Source: Pseudomonas serbica
Lineage (GTDB): Bacteria > Pseudomonadota > Gammaproteobacteria > Pseudomonadales > Pseudomonadaceae
NCBI RefSeq assembly: GCF_028823535.1
Contig: NZ_JAQIYM010000019.1
Location: 1 to 64,000 of the forward strand
DNA: 64,000 bases
Direction of reading: 5' to 3'
Positions 25,090 through 33,797 of the stretch are shown in pieces. The notes under the pieces were generated by a model that saw only the letters and a program-made list of their open reading frames with translations, did no database searches and was not told where the DNA came from. Position 1 is the stretch's first letter; every line of letters begins with the position of its first letter. Both the position numbers and the translations under genes were made by a program.

Positions 25090-26091
25090 ATGACCAGGTC
25101 CGCCGTCCTCCAATTGCAGTCGGTCACCAGCCTGTATCTGCCGGGTGTGCTGGCGAGCATCGTAGTCGCCATTGCCGCGCGCTTCCTGGCTGACCAGTAC
25201 CACGCGCCGGTGATGCTGTTGGCACTCTTGCTCGGCATGGCCATGAACTTCCTGGCGGCGGGGCCGAGCAGGGCCGGTATCGACTTCAGCGCCCGGGAAA
25301 TCCTGCGCGTGGGCGTGGCCTTGCTGGGGCTGCGCATCTCGCTGGAGCAGATCGTGGCGCTGGGCTGGCATCCGGTGTTGATCGTGGTCGTGTCGGTGGT
25401 GGTCACCATCGGGGTGTCGATGCTGGCGGCGCGCGCCCTGGGCTTCAATGCGCTGTTCGGCCTGTTGTCCGGCGGGGCCACCGCGATCTGCGGCGCGTCG
25501 GCGGCACTGGCCCTGGCGGCGGCGTTGCCGGGCCACCAGGCCAAGGAGCGGGCGACGCTGTTCACGGTCATTGGCGTGTCCAGCCTGTCGACCCTGGCGA
25601 TGATCGTCTATCCGCTGATTGCCCAGGCGCTGGGCCTGGACCCGCTGCAAGCCGGGGTTTTTCTCGGCGCCACCATCCATGACGTTGCCCAGGTGGTCGG
25701 TGCCGGCTACAGCATGTCCCATGACATCGGCGATACCGCCACGGTGGTGAAACTGATGCGCATCGCCATGCTGCTGCCGGTAATCGTCTGCGCGGTGTTG
25801 ATCACCCGCGCCCAAGGCGGGCAGGGCACGGGTGAGCGGCCACCGTTGTTGCCCTGGTTTGCCGTGGCGTTCGTGGTGCTGGCGACGTTGACCAGCCTGG
25901 GTTGGTTGCCATCGGTGGTGCAGGGCCTGGGCAATCAGTTGTCCAGTTGGTGCCTGGTGGTGGCCATCAGCGCGTTGGGGATGAAAATCCAGTTGAAGGA
26001 ACTGGCTACGGTGGGGTTCAAACCCATCCTGTTGATGGTCGGTGAAACAGTGTTCTTGCTAGGGCTGGTGTTGCTGATGATACGACTCTGA
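25090..26091 (+). CDS. YeiH-family (UPF0324) putative anion exporter
   Basis: A 333-residue membrane protein with about 9-10 hydrophobic segments. The conserved loops SGGATAICGASAALALAAAL and GATIHDVAQVVGAGYS identify the YeiH family, annotated as putative sulfate exporters. It begins 3 bases after the MFS stop and is co-transcribed. In other bacteria members of this family sit next to genes for sulfonate or sulfur-organic breakdown, so sulfite/sulfate efflux would hint at a sulfur-bearing substrate; here that is only a suggestion, since no sulfur-releasing enzyme is visible in the island. Confidence 0.82.
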   Translation: MTRSAVLQLQSVTSLYLPGVLASIVVAIAARFLADQYHAPVMLLALLLGMAMNFLAAGPSRAGIDFSAREILRVGVALLGLRISLEQIVALGWHPVLIVVVSVVVTIGVSMLAARALGFNALFGLLSGGATAICGASAALALAAALPGHQAKERATLFTVIGVSSLSTLAMIVYPLIAQALGLDPLQAGVFLGATIHDVAQVVGAGYSMSHDIGDTATVVKLMRIAMLLPVIVCAVLITRAQGGQGTGERPPLLPWFAVAFVVLATLTSLGWLPSVVQGLGNQLSSWCLVVAISALGMKIQLKELATVGFKPILLMVGETVFLLGLVLLMIRL

Positions 26092-26276
26092 AGTTGAGTC
26101 TGGTCGTTCAATAACGCGGATGTTCTGACGCCGGCGGTATTGACTGGATCTCGTTGAATGAACTGAACGCTCCCCTGACGGGGTTATGAGTGGTGGGCAC
26201 TGTCATGCCCGAATTTTGAATAGCCAGGTGTATTTCCATGAACGCAAAACAACAACAAAAACCACAGAGGCAACCT

Positions 26277-28103
26277 ATGCGGGCAAACAAGACTCATGGC
26301 GTTGGTGTGTTCGAGCCAACGCTGCTGGCCTCGGCGCTGTTCATCGCCATGTTGCCGGCGGCACAGGCCTTCGAACTGGGCACCGGCAGTGAAGACTGGG
26401 CCGTGCGCTTCGATAACACCTTGAAGTTCAACTACGCCCAGCGAGTCGAAAGCCCTAACAGCAAGTTGGCCAACTCATGGAACAACAATGATGGCAATCG
26501 CAACTTCTCTTCCGGCAGTGCGGTGTCCCAGCGCCTGGATGTGCTGTCCGAACTGGACGTGACGTACCAGAAGAAAGCCGGTTTTCGCGTCAGCGCCAAC
26601 AGCTGGTACGACCATGCCTACGACAATGTCGGCAGTGACAACGCGGCGACCAACCAGCTCAACGATGGCCGAACGGATTCGCGCCACGTGAGCGGTTATG
26701 TCGATCGCTACTACAACGGTCCGTCGGCGGAGATCCTCGATGCCTTCGTCTTCGGCAGCACGGAAATCGGCGAAGACTCGATCCTCAGCGCCAAGCTCGG
26801 CAAGCACACCCAGTACTGGGGCGAAAGCGTCCTGGCCTTTGCCCACGGCAACAGTTACGGCCAGTCGGGCCTGGACATCAGCAAGGCGCTGGCGGTGCCC
26901 GGCACCGAAGCCAAGGAGCTGTTCATCCCGCGCAATCAGTTGTCGGTCAGCTTTACGGTCAACCCGGAACTGACCCTCGGCGCGCAGTACTTCCTCGACT
27001 GGGACGCTTCGCGCCTGCCGGAATCCGGTACCTACCTGGGCTTCAACGACGGCATCCAGAACGGCGGGCACAACCTGTCGCTGATCGGTGGGCAAAATCC
27101 GTTCTTCGGCGCCCCGGGCGCGATCGGAGCCAACCAGTTCCTGCGCCTGAGCAATGGCCATACCTTCAAGCCGGACAAACGCGGCGACTTCGGCCTGATG
27201 GCGAAGTGGAGCCCGGAATGGCTCGACGGTACGCTCGGTATCTACTACCGCAACACCTCTGACATCTTGCCCAACCTGGTGCTGCAGCCGACCGCTGTCG
27301 GCCCAGCCCAGCTGATCTCCGGCAACATCGGCAGCTACAACCAGTTCTATGTCGACGACATCGATATCTATGGCATCAGCCTGTCGAAAAGCGTCGGCGA
27401 TGTCAGCGTCGGTTTCGACCTCAACTACCGCGAAAACATGCCCCTGGCCAGCGTCGCCGGTACCGTCAGCCCGGCCGCGGTAGCTGCCGGCCGGCCAGGT
27501 TTCATCGGCGGCTTCGACGGCGAAGACGGCGTGGCTCGCGGCAACACCGTGCATGCGGTGCTCAACGGCCTGACCACCTTTGGCGACACCCCGCTGTGGG
27601 ACAGCTCCTCATTGCTGGTTGAACTCGGCTATAGCCGGTGGCTGAAGGTGACCGACAACAAGCAGCTGTTCAAGGGCGAGGACTGGTACCGGGGTACCGA
27701 CAAGGTCACCAAGGACAACTACATCATTGGGGTCAACTTCAACCCGACCTGGTACCAGGTCTTCCCGGGCATCGATATGTACCTGCCGATGACCTACAAC
27801 GTCGGCCTCAACGGCAACTCCGCCGTCCAGTTGGGGGGCAACGAAGACGCCGGCAGCTACTCGGTCGGCGTCGGCTTCGACGTGCACAACCAATATCGCT
27901 TCGACCTGAAATACGTGGACAACTTCGGTCCATTCGACACGTGCAGTTCGCCAGGCAGCGCTGGCAGCCAGGGAGACGGCGCTGCGCCGGGTGCCAACGG
28001 GCAGTACAACTGCACGCCCGGACAAACCACCGCCTTTGGCGGTACACCGGCCCAGCTCAAGGATCGCGGCATGGTAACGGCCACCTTCAAGACAACTTTC
28101 TGA
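26277..28103 (+). CDS. DUF1302 outer-membrane protein
   Basis: A roughly 608-residue exported protein, predicted to form an outer-membrane beta barrel. The signal peptide ends at LPAAQA followed by FELGTGSEDWAVRFDNTLKF, a typical DUF1302 start, and the chain ends in TATFKTTF with a terminal Phe as expected of barrels. ATG 26277 (GAGG six bases upstream, normal signal peptide) is preferred to ATG 26238, which would add 13 Gln/Lys-rich residues. DUF1302 and DUF1329 proteins regularly occur together next to genes for hydrophobic-compound degradation. It likely helps bring such a substrate across the outer membrane. Confidence 0.85.
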   Translation: MRANKTHGVGVFEPTLLASALFIAMLPAAQAFELGTGSEDWAVRFDNTLKFNYAQRVESPNSKLANSWNNNDGNRNFSSGSAVSQRLDVLSELDVTYQKKAGFRVSANSWYDHAYDNVGSDNAATNQLNDGRTDSRHVSGYVDRYYNGPSAEILDAFVFGSTEIGEDSILSAKLGKHTQYWGESVLAFAHGNSYGQSGLDISKALAVPGTEAKELFIPRNQLSVSFTVNPELTLGAQYFLDWDASRLPESGTYLGFNDGIQNGGHNLSLIGGQNPFFGAPGAIGANQFLRLSNGHTFKPDKRGDFGLMAKWSPEWLDGTLGIYYRNTSDILPNLVLQPTAVGPAQLISGNIGSYNQFYVDDIDIYGISLSKSVGDVSVGFDLNYRENMPLASVAGTVSPAAVAAGRPGFIGGFDGEDGVARGNTVHAVLNGLTTFGDTPLWDSSSLLVELGYSRWLKVTDNKQLFKGEDWYRGTDKVTKDNYIIGVNFNPTWYQVFPGIDMYLPMTYNVGLNGNSAVQLGGNEDAGSYSVGVGFDVHNQYRFDLKYVDNFGPFDTCSSPGSAGSQGDGAAPGANGQYNCTPGQTTAFGGTPAQLKDRGMVTATFKTTF

Positions 28104-28140
28104 TTCGCGATTGCTTAAAAACAATCAGGAGAACGACACC

Positions 28141-29499
28141 ATGAAATGCATGCACAATCTGTTAACCGCCTCCGTCGCGCTGGCGTTCGCCGGTCTGGTC
28201 CAGGCCGCGGTACCCGCCGCAGACGCCGGCAAGCTGGGCAGCAACCTCACTGCCGTCGGTGCCGAAAAAGCCGGCAACGCCGATGGCTCCATTCCGGCCT
28301 ATACCGGTGGCCTGACGACCGCGCCAGCGGGTTTCAAATCGGGCGATACCCTGCGTCCCGACCCTTATGCCAACGAGAAACCGCTGCTGGTGATCGATGG
28401 CAAGAACGTCGCGCAGTACAAAAACCAGCTGACGGCCGTCACAGTCGAACTGGCCACGCGTTTTCCCAGCTTTCGCGTCGAGGTCTATCCGACTCATCGC
28501 AGCGTGGCCCTGCCACAGAGCGTGCTGGACAACACCTTGAAGAACGCCACCGGCGCCAAGTCGCTGGAGGGTGGCAACGCCATCGAGAACGTCCTGCCGG
28601 GGGTGCCTTTCCCGATTCCGCAGTCAGGTGCCGAAGCCATGTGGAACCACCTGCTGCGTTATCAAGGAGTGGCGTATTCGACCAAGTATGACTCCTGGAA
28701 CGTCGATGCCTCGGGCGCGCAGATCCTTGCCACCAGCGGCGAGATCGTCAATTCGTTTCCGATCTTCGAAGACCTGGGCAAGGTCATCGATGGTAAGGAC
28801 ACCTACTTCCAGACTCGTCTGTTCTACACCGGTCCCGCACGCCGGGCGGGCGAGGCGATCATGCTCAAGGACGCCGCCAACCCGCTGGCCCAGGCGCGTC
28901 GTGCCTGGCAATACCTGCCGGGGCAACGCCGGGTGAAGCTGGCGCCGACCCTGGCCTATGACACGCCAAACCCGGGCACGGCTGGCTCGGGCACCTATGA
29001 CGACGTGTACGTCTTCAACGGTGCGCTGGATCGCTACGACTGGAAGCTGGTGGGCAAGCAGGAAATGATCGTGCCTTACAACACCTACGCGCTGAGTTAC
29101 ATCAAGGACCCGAAAGCCCTGACCACACCCAACCACCTGGCGCCGCAATTCGTGCGTTGGGAGAAGCACCGCGTGTGGGTGGTGGAAGGCACGCTCAAGG
29201 CCGGCGCCCGTCACGTCTATGCCAAGCGTCGCTTCTATCTGGACGAGGACAGCTGGGTGGCCCTGGCCTCCGATCAGTACGATGCGCGCGGCCAACTGTA
29301 CCGTGGCTCTTTCAGCTTCCTCTCGCAGAGCTACGACGTGACCACCCCCAACACCACGCCGCACGTGATCTATGACCTGGTGGGCGGGACCTACAACATC
29401 AACGGCTTGTCCGGCGCCTACGGCGGCATCAAGTACATCGCACCGCTCACCAAGGCGCAGTGGTCACCTGACGCACTGGCCGGTAACGGTATTCGCTAA
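28141..29499 (+). CDS. DUF1329 periplasmic/outer-membrane-associated protein
   Basis: A 452-residue exported protein. Signal peptide MKCMHNLLTASVALAFAG ending at VQA, then the DUF1329 core that begins KLGSNLTAVGAEKAGNADGS and includes PGQRRVKLAPTLAYDTPNPG and the KHRVWVVEGTLK strand. LolA/LolB-like folds are known for this family, consistent with lipid or hydrophobic ligand binding in the periplasm. ATG 28141 has AGGAGA upstream. It follows the DUF1302 gene by 37 bases. A hairpin after the stop (29518-29551) may reduce transcription into the next genes. Confidence 0.85.
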   Translation: MKCMHNLLTASVALAFAGLVQAAVPAADAGKLGSNLTAVGAEKAGNADGSIPAYTGGLTTAPAGFKSGDTLRPDPYANEKPLLVIDGKNVAQYKNQLTAVTVELATRFPSFRVEVYPTHRSVALPQSVLDNTLKNATGAKSLEGGNAIENVLPGVPFPIPQSGAEAMWNHLLRYQGVAYSTKYDSWNVDASGAQILATSGEIVNSFPIFEDLGKVIDGKDTYFQTRLFYTGPARRAGEAIMLKDAANPLAQARRAWQYLPGQRRVKLAPTLAYDTPNPGTAGSGTYDDVYVFNGALDRYDWKLVGKQEMIVPYNTYALSYIKDPKALTTPNHLAPQFVRWEKHRVWVVEGTLKAGARHVYAKRRFYLDEDSWVALASDQYDARGQLYRGSFSFLSQSYDVTTPNTTPHVIYDLVGGTYNINGLSGAYGGIKYIAPLTKAQWSPDALAGNGIR

Positions 29500-29517
29500 G
29501 CGCGTTACACCAGCAGG

Positions 29518-29551
29518 CCCGCTGCACCTCGGGTGCAGCGGGCGCGGTTTT
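29518..29551 (+). terminator. Intrinsic-terminator-like hairpin between DUF1329 and YCF48 genes
   Basis: A perfect 11-bp GC-rich stem (CCCGCTGCACC, loop TCG, GGTGCAGCGGG) is followed by CGCGGTTTT. The T-run is short and offset, so partial termination or mRNA end stabilisation is more likely than a full stop; the next gene starts at 29568 on the same strand. Confidence 0.55.
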
Positions 29552-29567
29552 GCCAGGAGGACGCACT

Positions 29568-30656
29568 ATGTGTTCATTGAACAAGCGCAGGTTGCAGGCG
29601 TTGGTGATGCTATTGGCGCTGTGGCAGACGGGTGCCCAGGCGAGCGGCTACATCGATGTGCTGGATCTGCCCGCAAGGGCCAGTGCCTTGGCGGGACGCA
29701 GCCCCATGCTCGACGTGGCGAATGCGGGGCAGCGCCTGCTTGCCGTAGGGCAACGCGGCCATATTCTTTATTCCGATGACGCCGGCCAGCAATGGCAGCA
29801 GGCGAGTGTGCCGGTCAGCAGCGACCTGAATGCCGTTTACTTTTCATCCCGGGACCAAGGCTGGGCCGTGGGCAACGATGGGGTCATCCTGCACAGCAGC
29901 GACGCCGGCGTGACCTGGAGCAAGCAACTGGACGGTCGCCAGATCGGCGCGTTGCTGGTCGAGCATTACTCGCAGTTGGCCAATGCAGAGCCGGCCAACG
30001 AACAGTGGCCGCTGCTGGTCGCGCAAGGGCAGCGGCTGGTGGAAGAGGGTGCCGACAAACCCTTGCTCGACGTCTGGTTCGCCGACGACAAACTCGGCTA
30101 TGCCGTTGGTGTGTTCAACCTGATCCTGCGGACCGAGGATGGCGGCCAAAGCTGGACGCCATTCCAGGATCGCACCGACAACCCGCAGAACTTACATCTG
30201 AACGCGATCAACTCGACCGGGGATGCCTTGTACATCGCGGGAGAGCAGGGGTTGTTGCTCAAATGGGATAGCTCTCAGCAACGCTTCATGGCCTTGGAGA
30301 CACCCTATCAAGGCAGCTATTTCGGCGTGGTCGGCAAGCCTGGCGAAGTCGTGGTCTACGGCCTGCGCGGCAACCTCTTTCGCAGCACCGACGGCGGCCT
30401 GAGCTGGACCCCGTTGAAAAGCGCAGTGCAAGTGAGCATCACCGCCGCGGCCGTCGATGCTCAAGGTCACTATCGGTTTTTCACCCAGGCCGGTCACATG
30501 CTGGTGGCGAAGGACGACAGCGGTCGCTTGCAGCTGGTGGTGCAGCAATCCCCGTCACCGGTCGCAGGCGCGACATCGCGGCTCGACGGCGCGCTGGTCG
30601 TGGTCGGCAGCCGTGGTGCCCGCACGCTTCTCGAAGAACAAGAGCCAGAACAATAG
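29568..30656 (+). CDS. YCF48/BNR-repeat periplasmic protein
   Basis: A 362-residue exported beta-propeller-like protein. After a signal peptide ending at GAQA come repeats with the BNR pattern: GHILYSDDAGQQW, GVILHSSDAGVTW, LILRTEDGGQSW and NLFRSTDGGLSW. It is related to the YCF48/Hcf136 family. In Pseudomonas such proteins are encoded immediately before an RND (MMPL-type) transporter with DUF1302 and DUF1329, as here; it may act as a periplasmic partner of that transporter. ATG 29568 is preceded by AGGAGG. Confidence 0.85.
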   Translation: MCSLNKRRLQALVMLLALWQTGAQASGYIDVLDLPARASALAGRSPMLDVANAGQRLLAVGQRGHILYSDDAGQQWQQASVPVSSDLNAVYFSSRDQGWAVGNDGVILHSSDAGVTWSKQLDGRQIGALLVEHYSQLANAEPANEQWPLLVAQGQRLVEEGADKPLLDVWFADDKLGYAVGVFNLILRTEDGGQSWTPFQDRTDNPQNLHLNAINSTGDALYIAGEQGLLLKWDSSQQRFMALETPYQGSYFGVVGKPGEVVVYGLRGNLFRSTDGGLSWTPLKSAVQVSITAAAVDAQGHYRFFTQAGHMLVAKDDSGRLQLVVQQSPSPVAGATSRLDGALVVVGSRGARTLLEEQEPEQ

Positions 30657-30671
30657 AGCGAGAACTCACAC

Positions 30672-33194
30672 ATGGCCCCTACCAAGCAAGACAACATGCC
30701 GGTCATCCGCGATCTGCGTGATTTCGATCGGCGCTCCGGCAACCTGCTGGAACGGCTGGTGTTCAACCATCGGCCGCTGTTCATGCTGCTCATGGCCGTG
30801 GCCACCGTGGTCCTGGGTTACATGGCCGCCACGCGTCTGGAACTGCGCCCCAGCTTCGAGAAGATGATTCCGCAGAGCCAACCCTACATCCAGAATTTCC
30901 TCGAGAACCGCCAGTCGTTGCGCGGCCTGGGCAACTCGGTGCGTGTCGTGGTGGAAAACACCCAGGGCGATATCTTCGACCCGAACTACCTGACGGTGCT
31001 CAAGCAGGTCAACGACGAGCTGTTTCTCAGCGAAGGGGTTGATCGCGCCTGGATGAAGTCGCTGTGGACGCCTGCGGTGCGCTGGACTGAAGTCACCGAG
31101 GAAGGCTTCCAGGGTGGTCCGGTGATGCCAGATACCTATGAGGGCAAACCCGAGCAGATCGAACAGTTGCGCCAGAACATCTCCCGCGCCGGCATTGTCG
31201 GCAGCCTGGTGGCCAGCGACTACAAGTCGAGCATGTTGGTCGTGCCGCTGCTGGACAAGGCCTCGGCCACCGGCCAGAGCATCAACTACCACGCCTTTTC
31301 GCAGATGCTCGAAGAGCGGCTGCGCGACAAGATCGAGTTTGCCGGTGACAGCTCTGCGCGTAAGTCCGGGGAAGAGGGCAAGGGGCCGTACAAAGTGCGG
31401 GTGATCGGTTTCGCCAAGCTGATGGGCGACCTGATTGATGGCTTGATTCAGGTGATGATGTTTTTCGGCCTGGCCGTCATCACTTCACTGATCATCATCT
31501 ACGCCTACACCCGTTGCGTGCGCAGTACCCTGTTGGTGGTCGGCTGCTCGTTGATCGCGGTGGTCTGGCAACTGGGCATCGTCGCCTGGCTGGGCTATGC
31601 CATCGATCCGTATTCGGTCCTGGTGCCGTTCCTGATCTTCGCCATCGGCGTGTCCCACGCGGCGCAGAAGATGAACGGCATCATGCAGGACATCGCCCGT
31701 GGCACGCACAAGCTGATTGCTGCACGCTACACTTTTCGCCGTCTGTTCATTGCTGGCGTCACCGCGCTGCTGGCGGACGCGGTGGGCTTTGCCGTGTTGA
31801 TGCTGATCGACATTCCGGTGATCCAGGACCTGGCGATCACCGCCAGCATCGGTGTCGCGGTATTGATCTTCACCTCCCTGTTGCTGATGCCGGTGGCGCT
31901 GTCCTACATCGGCGTCGGGCGCAAGGCCGCCGAGCGCGCGCTGAAAATCGATACCCGTGCCGAGCACCACAAAGGCTTCGGCAAACTCTGGGACCTGCTC
32001 GATCGCTTCACCACGCGCAAGTGGGCGACCGGCACCGTGCTGGTCGCCGTGTTGCTGGGCATCGGCGGGTTCATGGTCAGCCTGCAACTGAAAATCGGTG
32101 ACCTCGACAGCGGGGCGCCGGAGTTGCGCGCCGACTCGCGCTATAACCGCGATAACGCCTACATCACCCAGCATTACGCGCTGTCGAGCGACCTGTTCGC
32201 GGTGATGATCAAGACCCCGGCGGAAGGCTGCCTCAACTACCAGACCCTGGTACTGGCCGACCGCCTGGCCTGGGAGCTGCAACAGTATCCGGGCGTGCAG
32301 GCCACCGCTTCGCTGGTCAACGCGGTACGCCAGATCACCGCCGGCACGTACGAAGGCAACCCCAAGCTCAACAGCATCCAGCGTAACCAGGACGTGCTGA
32401 ACTACGCCGCGCAGCAGGCTTCGGTCAATGCCCCAGAGTTGTTCAATACCGATTGTTCATTGATGCCGGTGATCGCCTTTCTCAAGGACCATAAGGCCGA
32501 GACACTGGATGCGGTGGTGGCGATTGCCGACAAGTTCGCCAGGGAGAACAGCAGCGATGATCGCCAGTTCCTGTTGGCGGCCGGCAACGCCGGTATTGAA
32601 GCGGCGACCAACATCGTGGTGCGCGAGGCCAACCGCACCATGCTGCTGTACGTTTACCTGGCGGTGACGCTGTTCTGCCTGATCACCTTCCGCAGCTGGC
32701 GCGCCACGCTGGTGGCGCTATTGCCGCTGGTGCTGACCTCGATTCTTTGCGAAGCCTTGATGGTGGTCATGGGCATCGGCGTGAAGGTCGCGACCCTGCC
32801 GGTGATCGCCTTGGGCGTGGGGATTGGCGTGGACTACGCGTTGTACCTGCTCAGTGTGCAGTTGCAGTACCAACGCCAGGGCCTGTCGCTGTCCCAGGCC
32901 TATCGCAAGGCCGTGGCCTTCACCGGCCGGGTGGTCGGGCTAGTGGGTATCACCCTCGCCGCCGGCGTGGTGTGCTGGGTCTGGTCGCCGATCAAGTTCC
33001 AGGCCGACATGGGCATCCTGCTGACCTTCATGTTCCTGTGGAACATGCTCGGCGCGCTGATTCTGATTCCGGCGCTGTCGTTCTTCCTGCTGCGCAAACA
33101 ACGGAGTGGGGGAGCGCTTGAGGTGGCCGATCGCGAGGCGGTTGTTGCCCCGGGCAAGCGGGTGGAGTTCGCCGCCAGTTCCCTGCGTCGATAA
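30672..33194 (+). CDS. RND-superfamily (MMPL/HpnN-type) transporter
   Basis: An 840-residue inner-membrane transporter with two repeats, each of one transmembrane helix, a large periplasmic loop and five further helices. The first helix is around residues 38-60 (RPLFMLLMAVATVVLG) and the second repeat starts near residue 450. SSD-like segments are LVPFLIFAIGVSHAAQKMNG and ALGVGIGVDYALYLL. Members of this group move lipids and other hydrophobic molecules. It is last in the DUF1302-DUF1329-YCF48-RND series and probably forms one trans-envelope route with them. The island ends at its stop. Confidence 0.88.
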   Translation: MAPTKQDNMPVIRDLRDFDRRSGNLLERLVFNHRPLFMLLMAVATVVLGYMAATRLELRPSFEKMIPQSQPYIQNFLENRQSLRGLGNSVRVVVENTQGDIFDPNYLTVLKQVNDELFLSEGVDRAWMKSLWTPAVRWTEVTEEGFQGGPVMPDTYEGKPEQIEQLRQNISRAGIVGSLVASDYKSSMLVVPLLDKASATGQSINYHAFSQMLEERLRDKIEFAGDSSARKSGEEGKGPYKVRVIGFAKLMGDLIDGLIQVMMFFGLAVITSLIIIYAYTRCVRSTLLVVGCSLIAVVWQLGIVAWLGYAIDPYSVLVPFLIFAIGVSHAAQKMNGIMQDIARGTHKLIAARYTFRRLFIAGVTALLADAVGFAVLMLIDIPVIQDLAITASIGVAVLIFTSLLLMPVALSYIGVGRKAAERALKIDTRAEHHKGFGKLWDLLDRFTTRKWATGTVLVAVLLGIGGFMVSLQLKIGDLDSGAPELRADSRYNRDNAYITQHYALSSDLFAVMIKTPAEGCLNYQTLVLADRLAWELQQYPGVQATASLVNAVRQITAGTYEGNPKLNSIQRNQDVLNYAAQQASVNAPELFNTDCSLMPVIAFLKDHKAETLDAVVAIADKFARENSSDDRQFLLAAGNAGIEAATNIVVREANRTMLLYVYLAVTLFCLITFRSWRATLVALLPLVLTSILCEALMVVMGIGVKVATLPVIALGVGIGVDYALYLLSVQLQYQRQGLSLSQAYRKAVAFTGRVVGLVGITLAAGVVCWVWSPIKFQADMGILLTFMFLWNMLGALILIPALSFFLLRKQRSGGALEVADREAVVAPGKRVEFAASSLRR

Positions 33195-33260
33195 GCGCTG
33201 GACCAGCGCATCCAGGCGGCCAGCAATGCGCCGTCTGGATGCGAACTGGGGTCTACCCGA

Positions 33261-33797
33261 TCAACCCTGGCAGAAGCGGATCCGGTTGCCGAATGGATCG
33301 TAGACTTCCAGGACTTGCCCCCAGCCCTGCTGGACAATCTCCGGACGCCCGTAGCCATAGCGCTTGGCGAGTAACTCGTCGCGCAGCAATTCGATATTGT
33401 GCATCGGGACAAACACCGTCGAGCCCGGGCTGGCGTCGCCATGATGTTCGGACAGGTGCAGTTGCAGACCGTTGCGGCTGATGCCCAGGTACAGCGGCAG
33501 GTCGGCTTCGAAACGGTGCTCAAATTCGACGCTGAAACCCAGGAAATCAAGATAGAACTCTCGGGCCTTGGCTTCGTCGAACATGCGCAATATGGGAATA
33601 GGCTTGTCGAAGGTCACGGTGGTCGCGGGCTTTGTGTCGGCCTGGGGAAGCATGGCGGACGCGGTGTTCCAGTCCTTGTAGCCCAGTTGCTGCGCGACCA
33701 GTTCCAACGCGGTGGAGTGAGACAGGCTCTGATTGCGTTCCTCCAGCGAGGCGCGCAACTGTTTGGCCATCTGCTTGGCTTGCTCGATTGAAATCAT
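33261..33797 (-). CDS. Glyoxalase/bleomycin-resistance-fold protein with N-terminal helical domain
   Basis: A 178-residue protein. Residues 1-55 (MISIEQAKQMAKQLRASLEE and HSTALELVAQQLGYKDWNT) form the helical 'glyoxalase-related' domain; residues about 65-178 are a VOC fold with PILRMFDEAKAREFYLDFLGF and the closing YDPFGNRIRF. It may be a dioxygenase-like or resistance protein; metal ligands cannot be assigned with confidence. ATG 33797 has AGGAG nine... to five bases upstream, so the longer frame from 33875 is rejected. It converges with the RND gene. Confidence 0.78.
   Translation of the reverse strand: MISIEQAKQMAKQLRASLEERNQSLSHSTALELVAQQLGYKDWNTASAMLPQADTKPATTVTFDKPIPILRMFDEAKAREFYLDFLGFSVEFEHRFEADLPLYLGISRNGLQLHLSEHHGDASPGSTVFVPMHNIELLRDELLAKRYGYGRPEIVQQGWGQVLEVYDPFGNRIRFCQG

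Noticed and set aside
24514..25815. 433-codon minus-strand frame opposite the MFS and YeiH genes
   Set aside because: Very His/Gln/Arg-rich, no recognisable domain, and fully covered by two membrane-protein genes on the other strand.
26190..26210. Possible sigma-54 promoter before the DUF1302 gene (TGGGCACTGTCATGCC)
   Set aside because: GG-N10-GC spacing is only met if the CAC element is shifted by one base; the match to TGGCAC-N5-TTGC is poor.
26475..27554. 359-codon minus-strand frame opposite the DUF1302 gene
   Set aside because: Antisense shadow of a clear outer-membrane protein gene; no ribosome binding site or domain.
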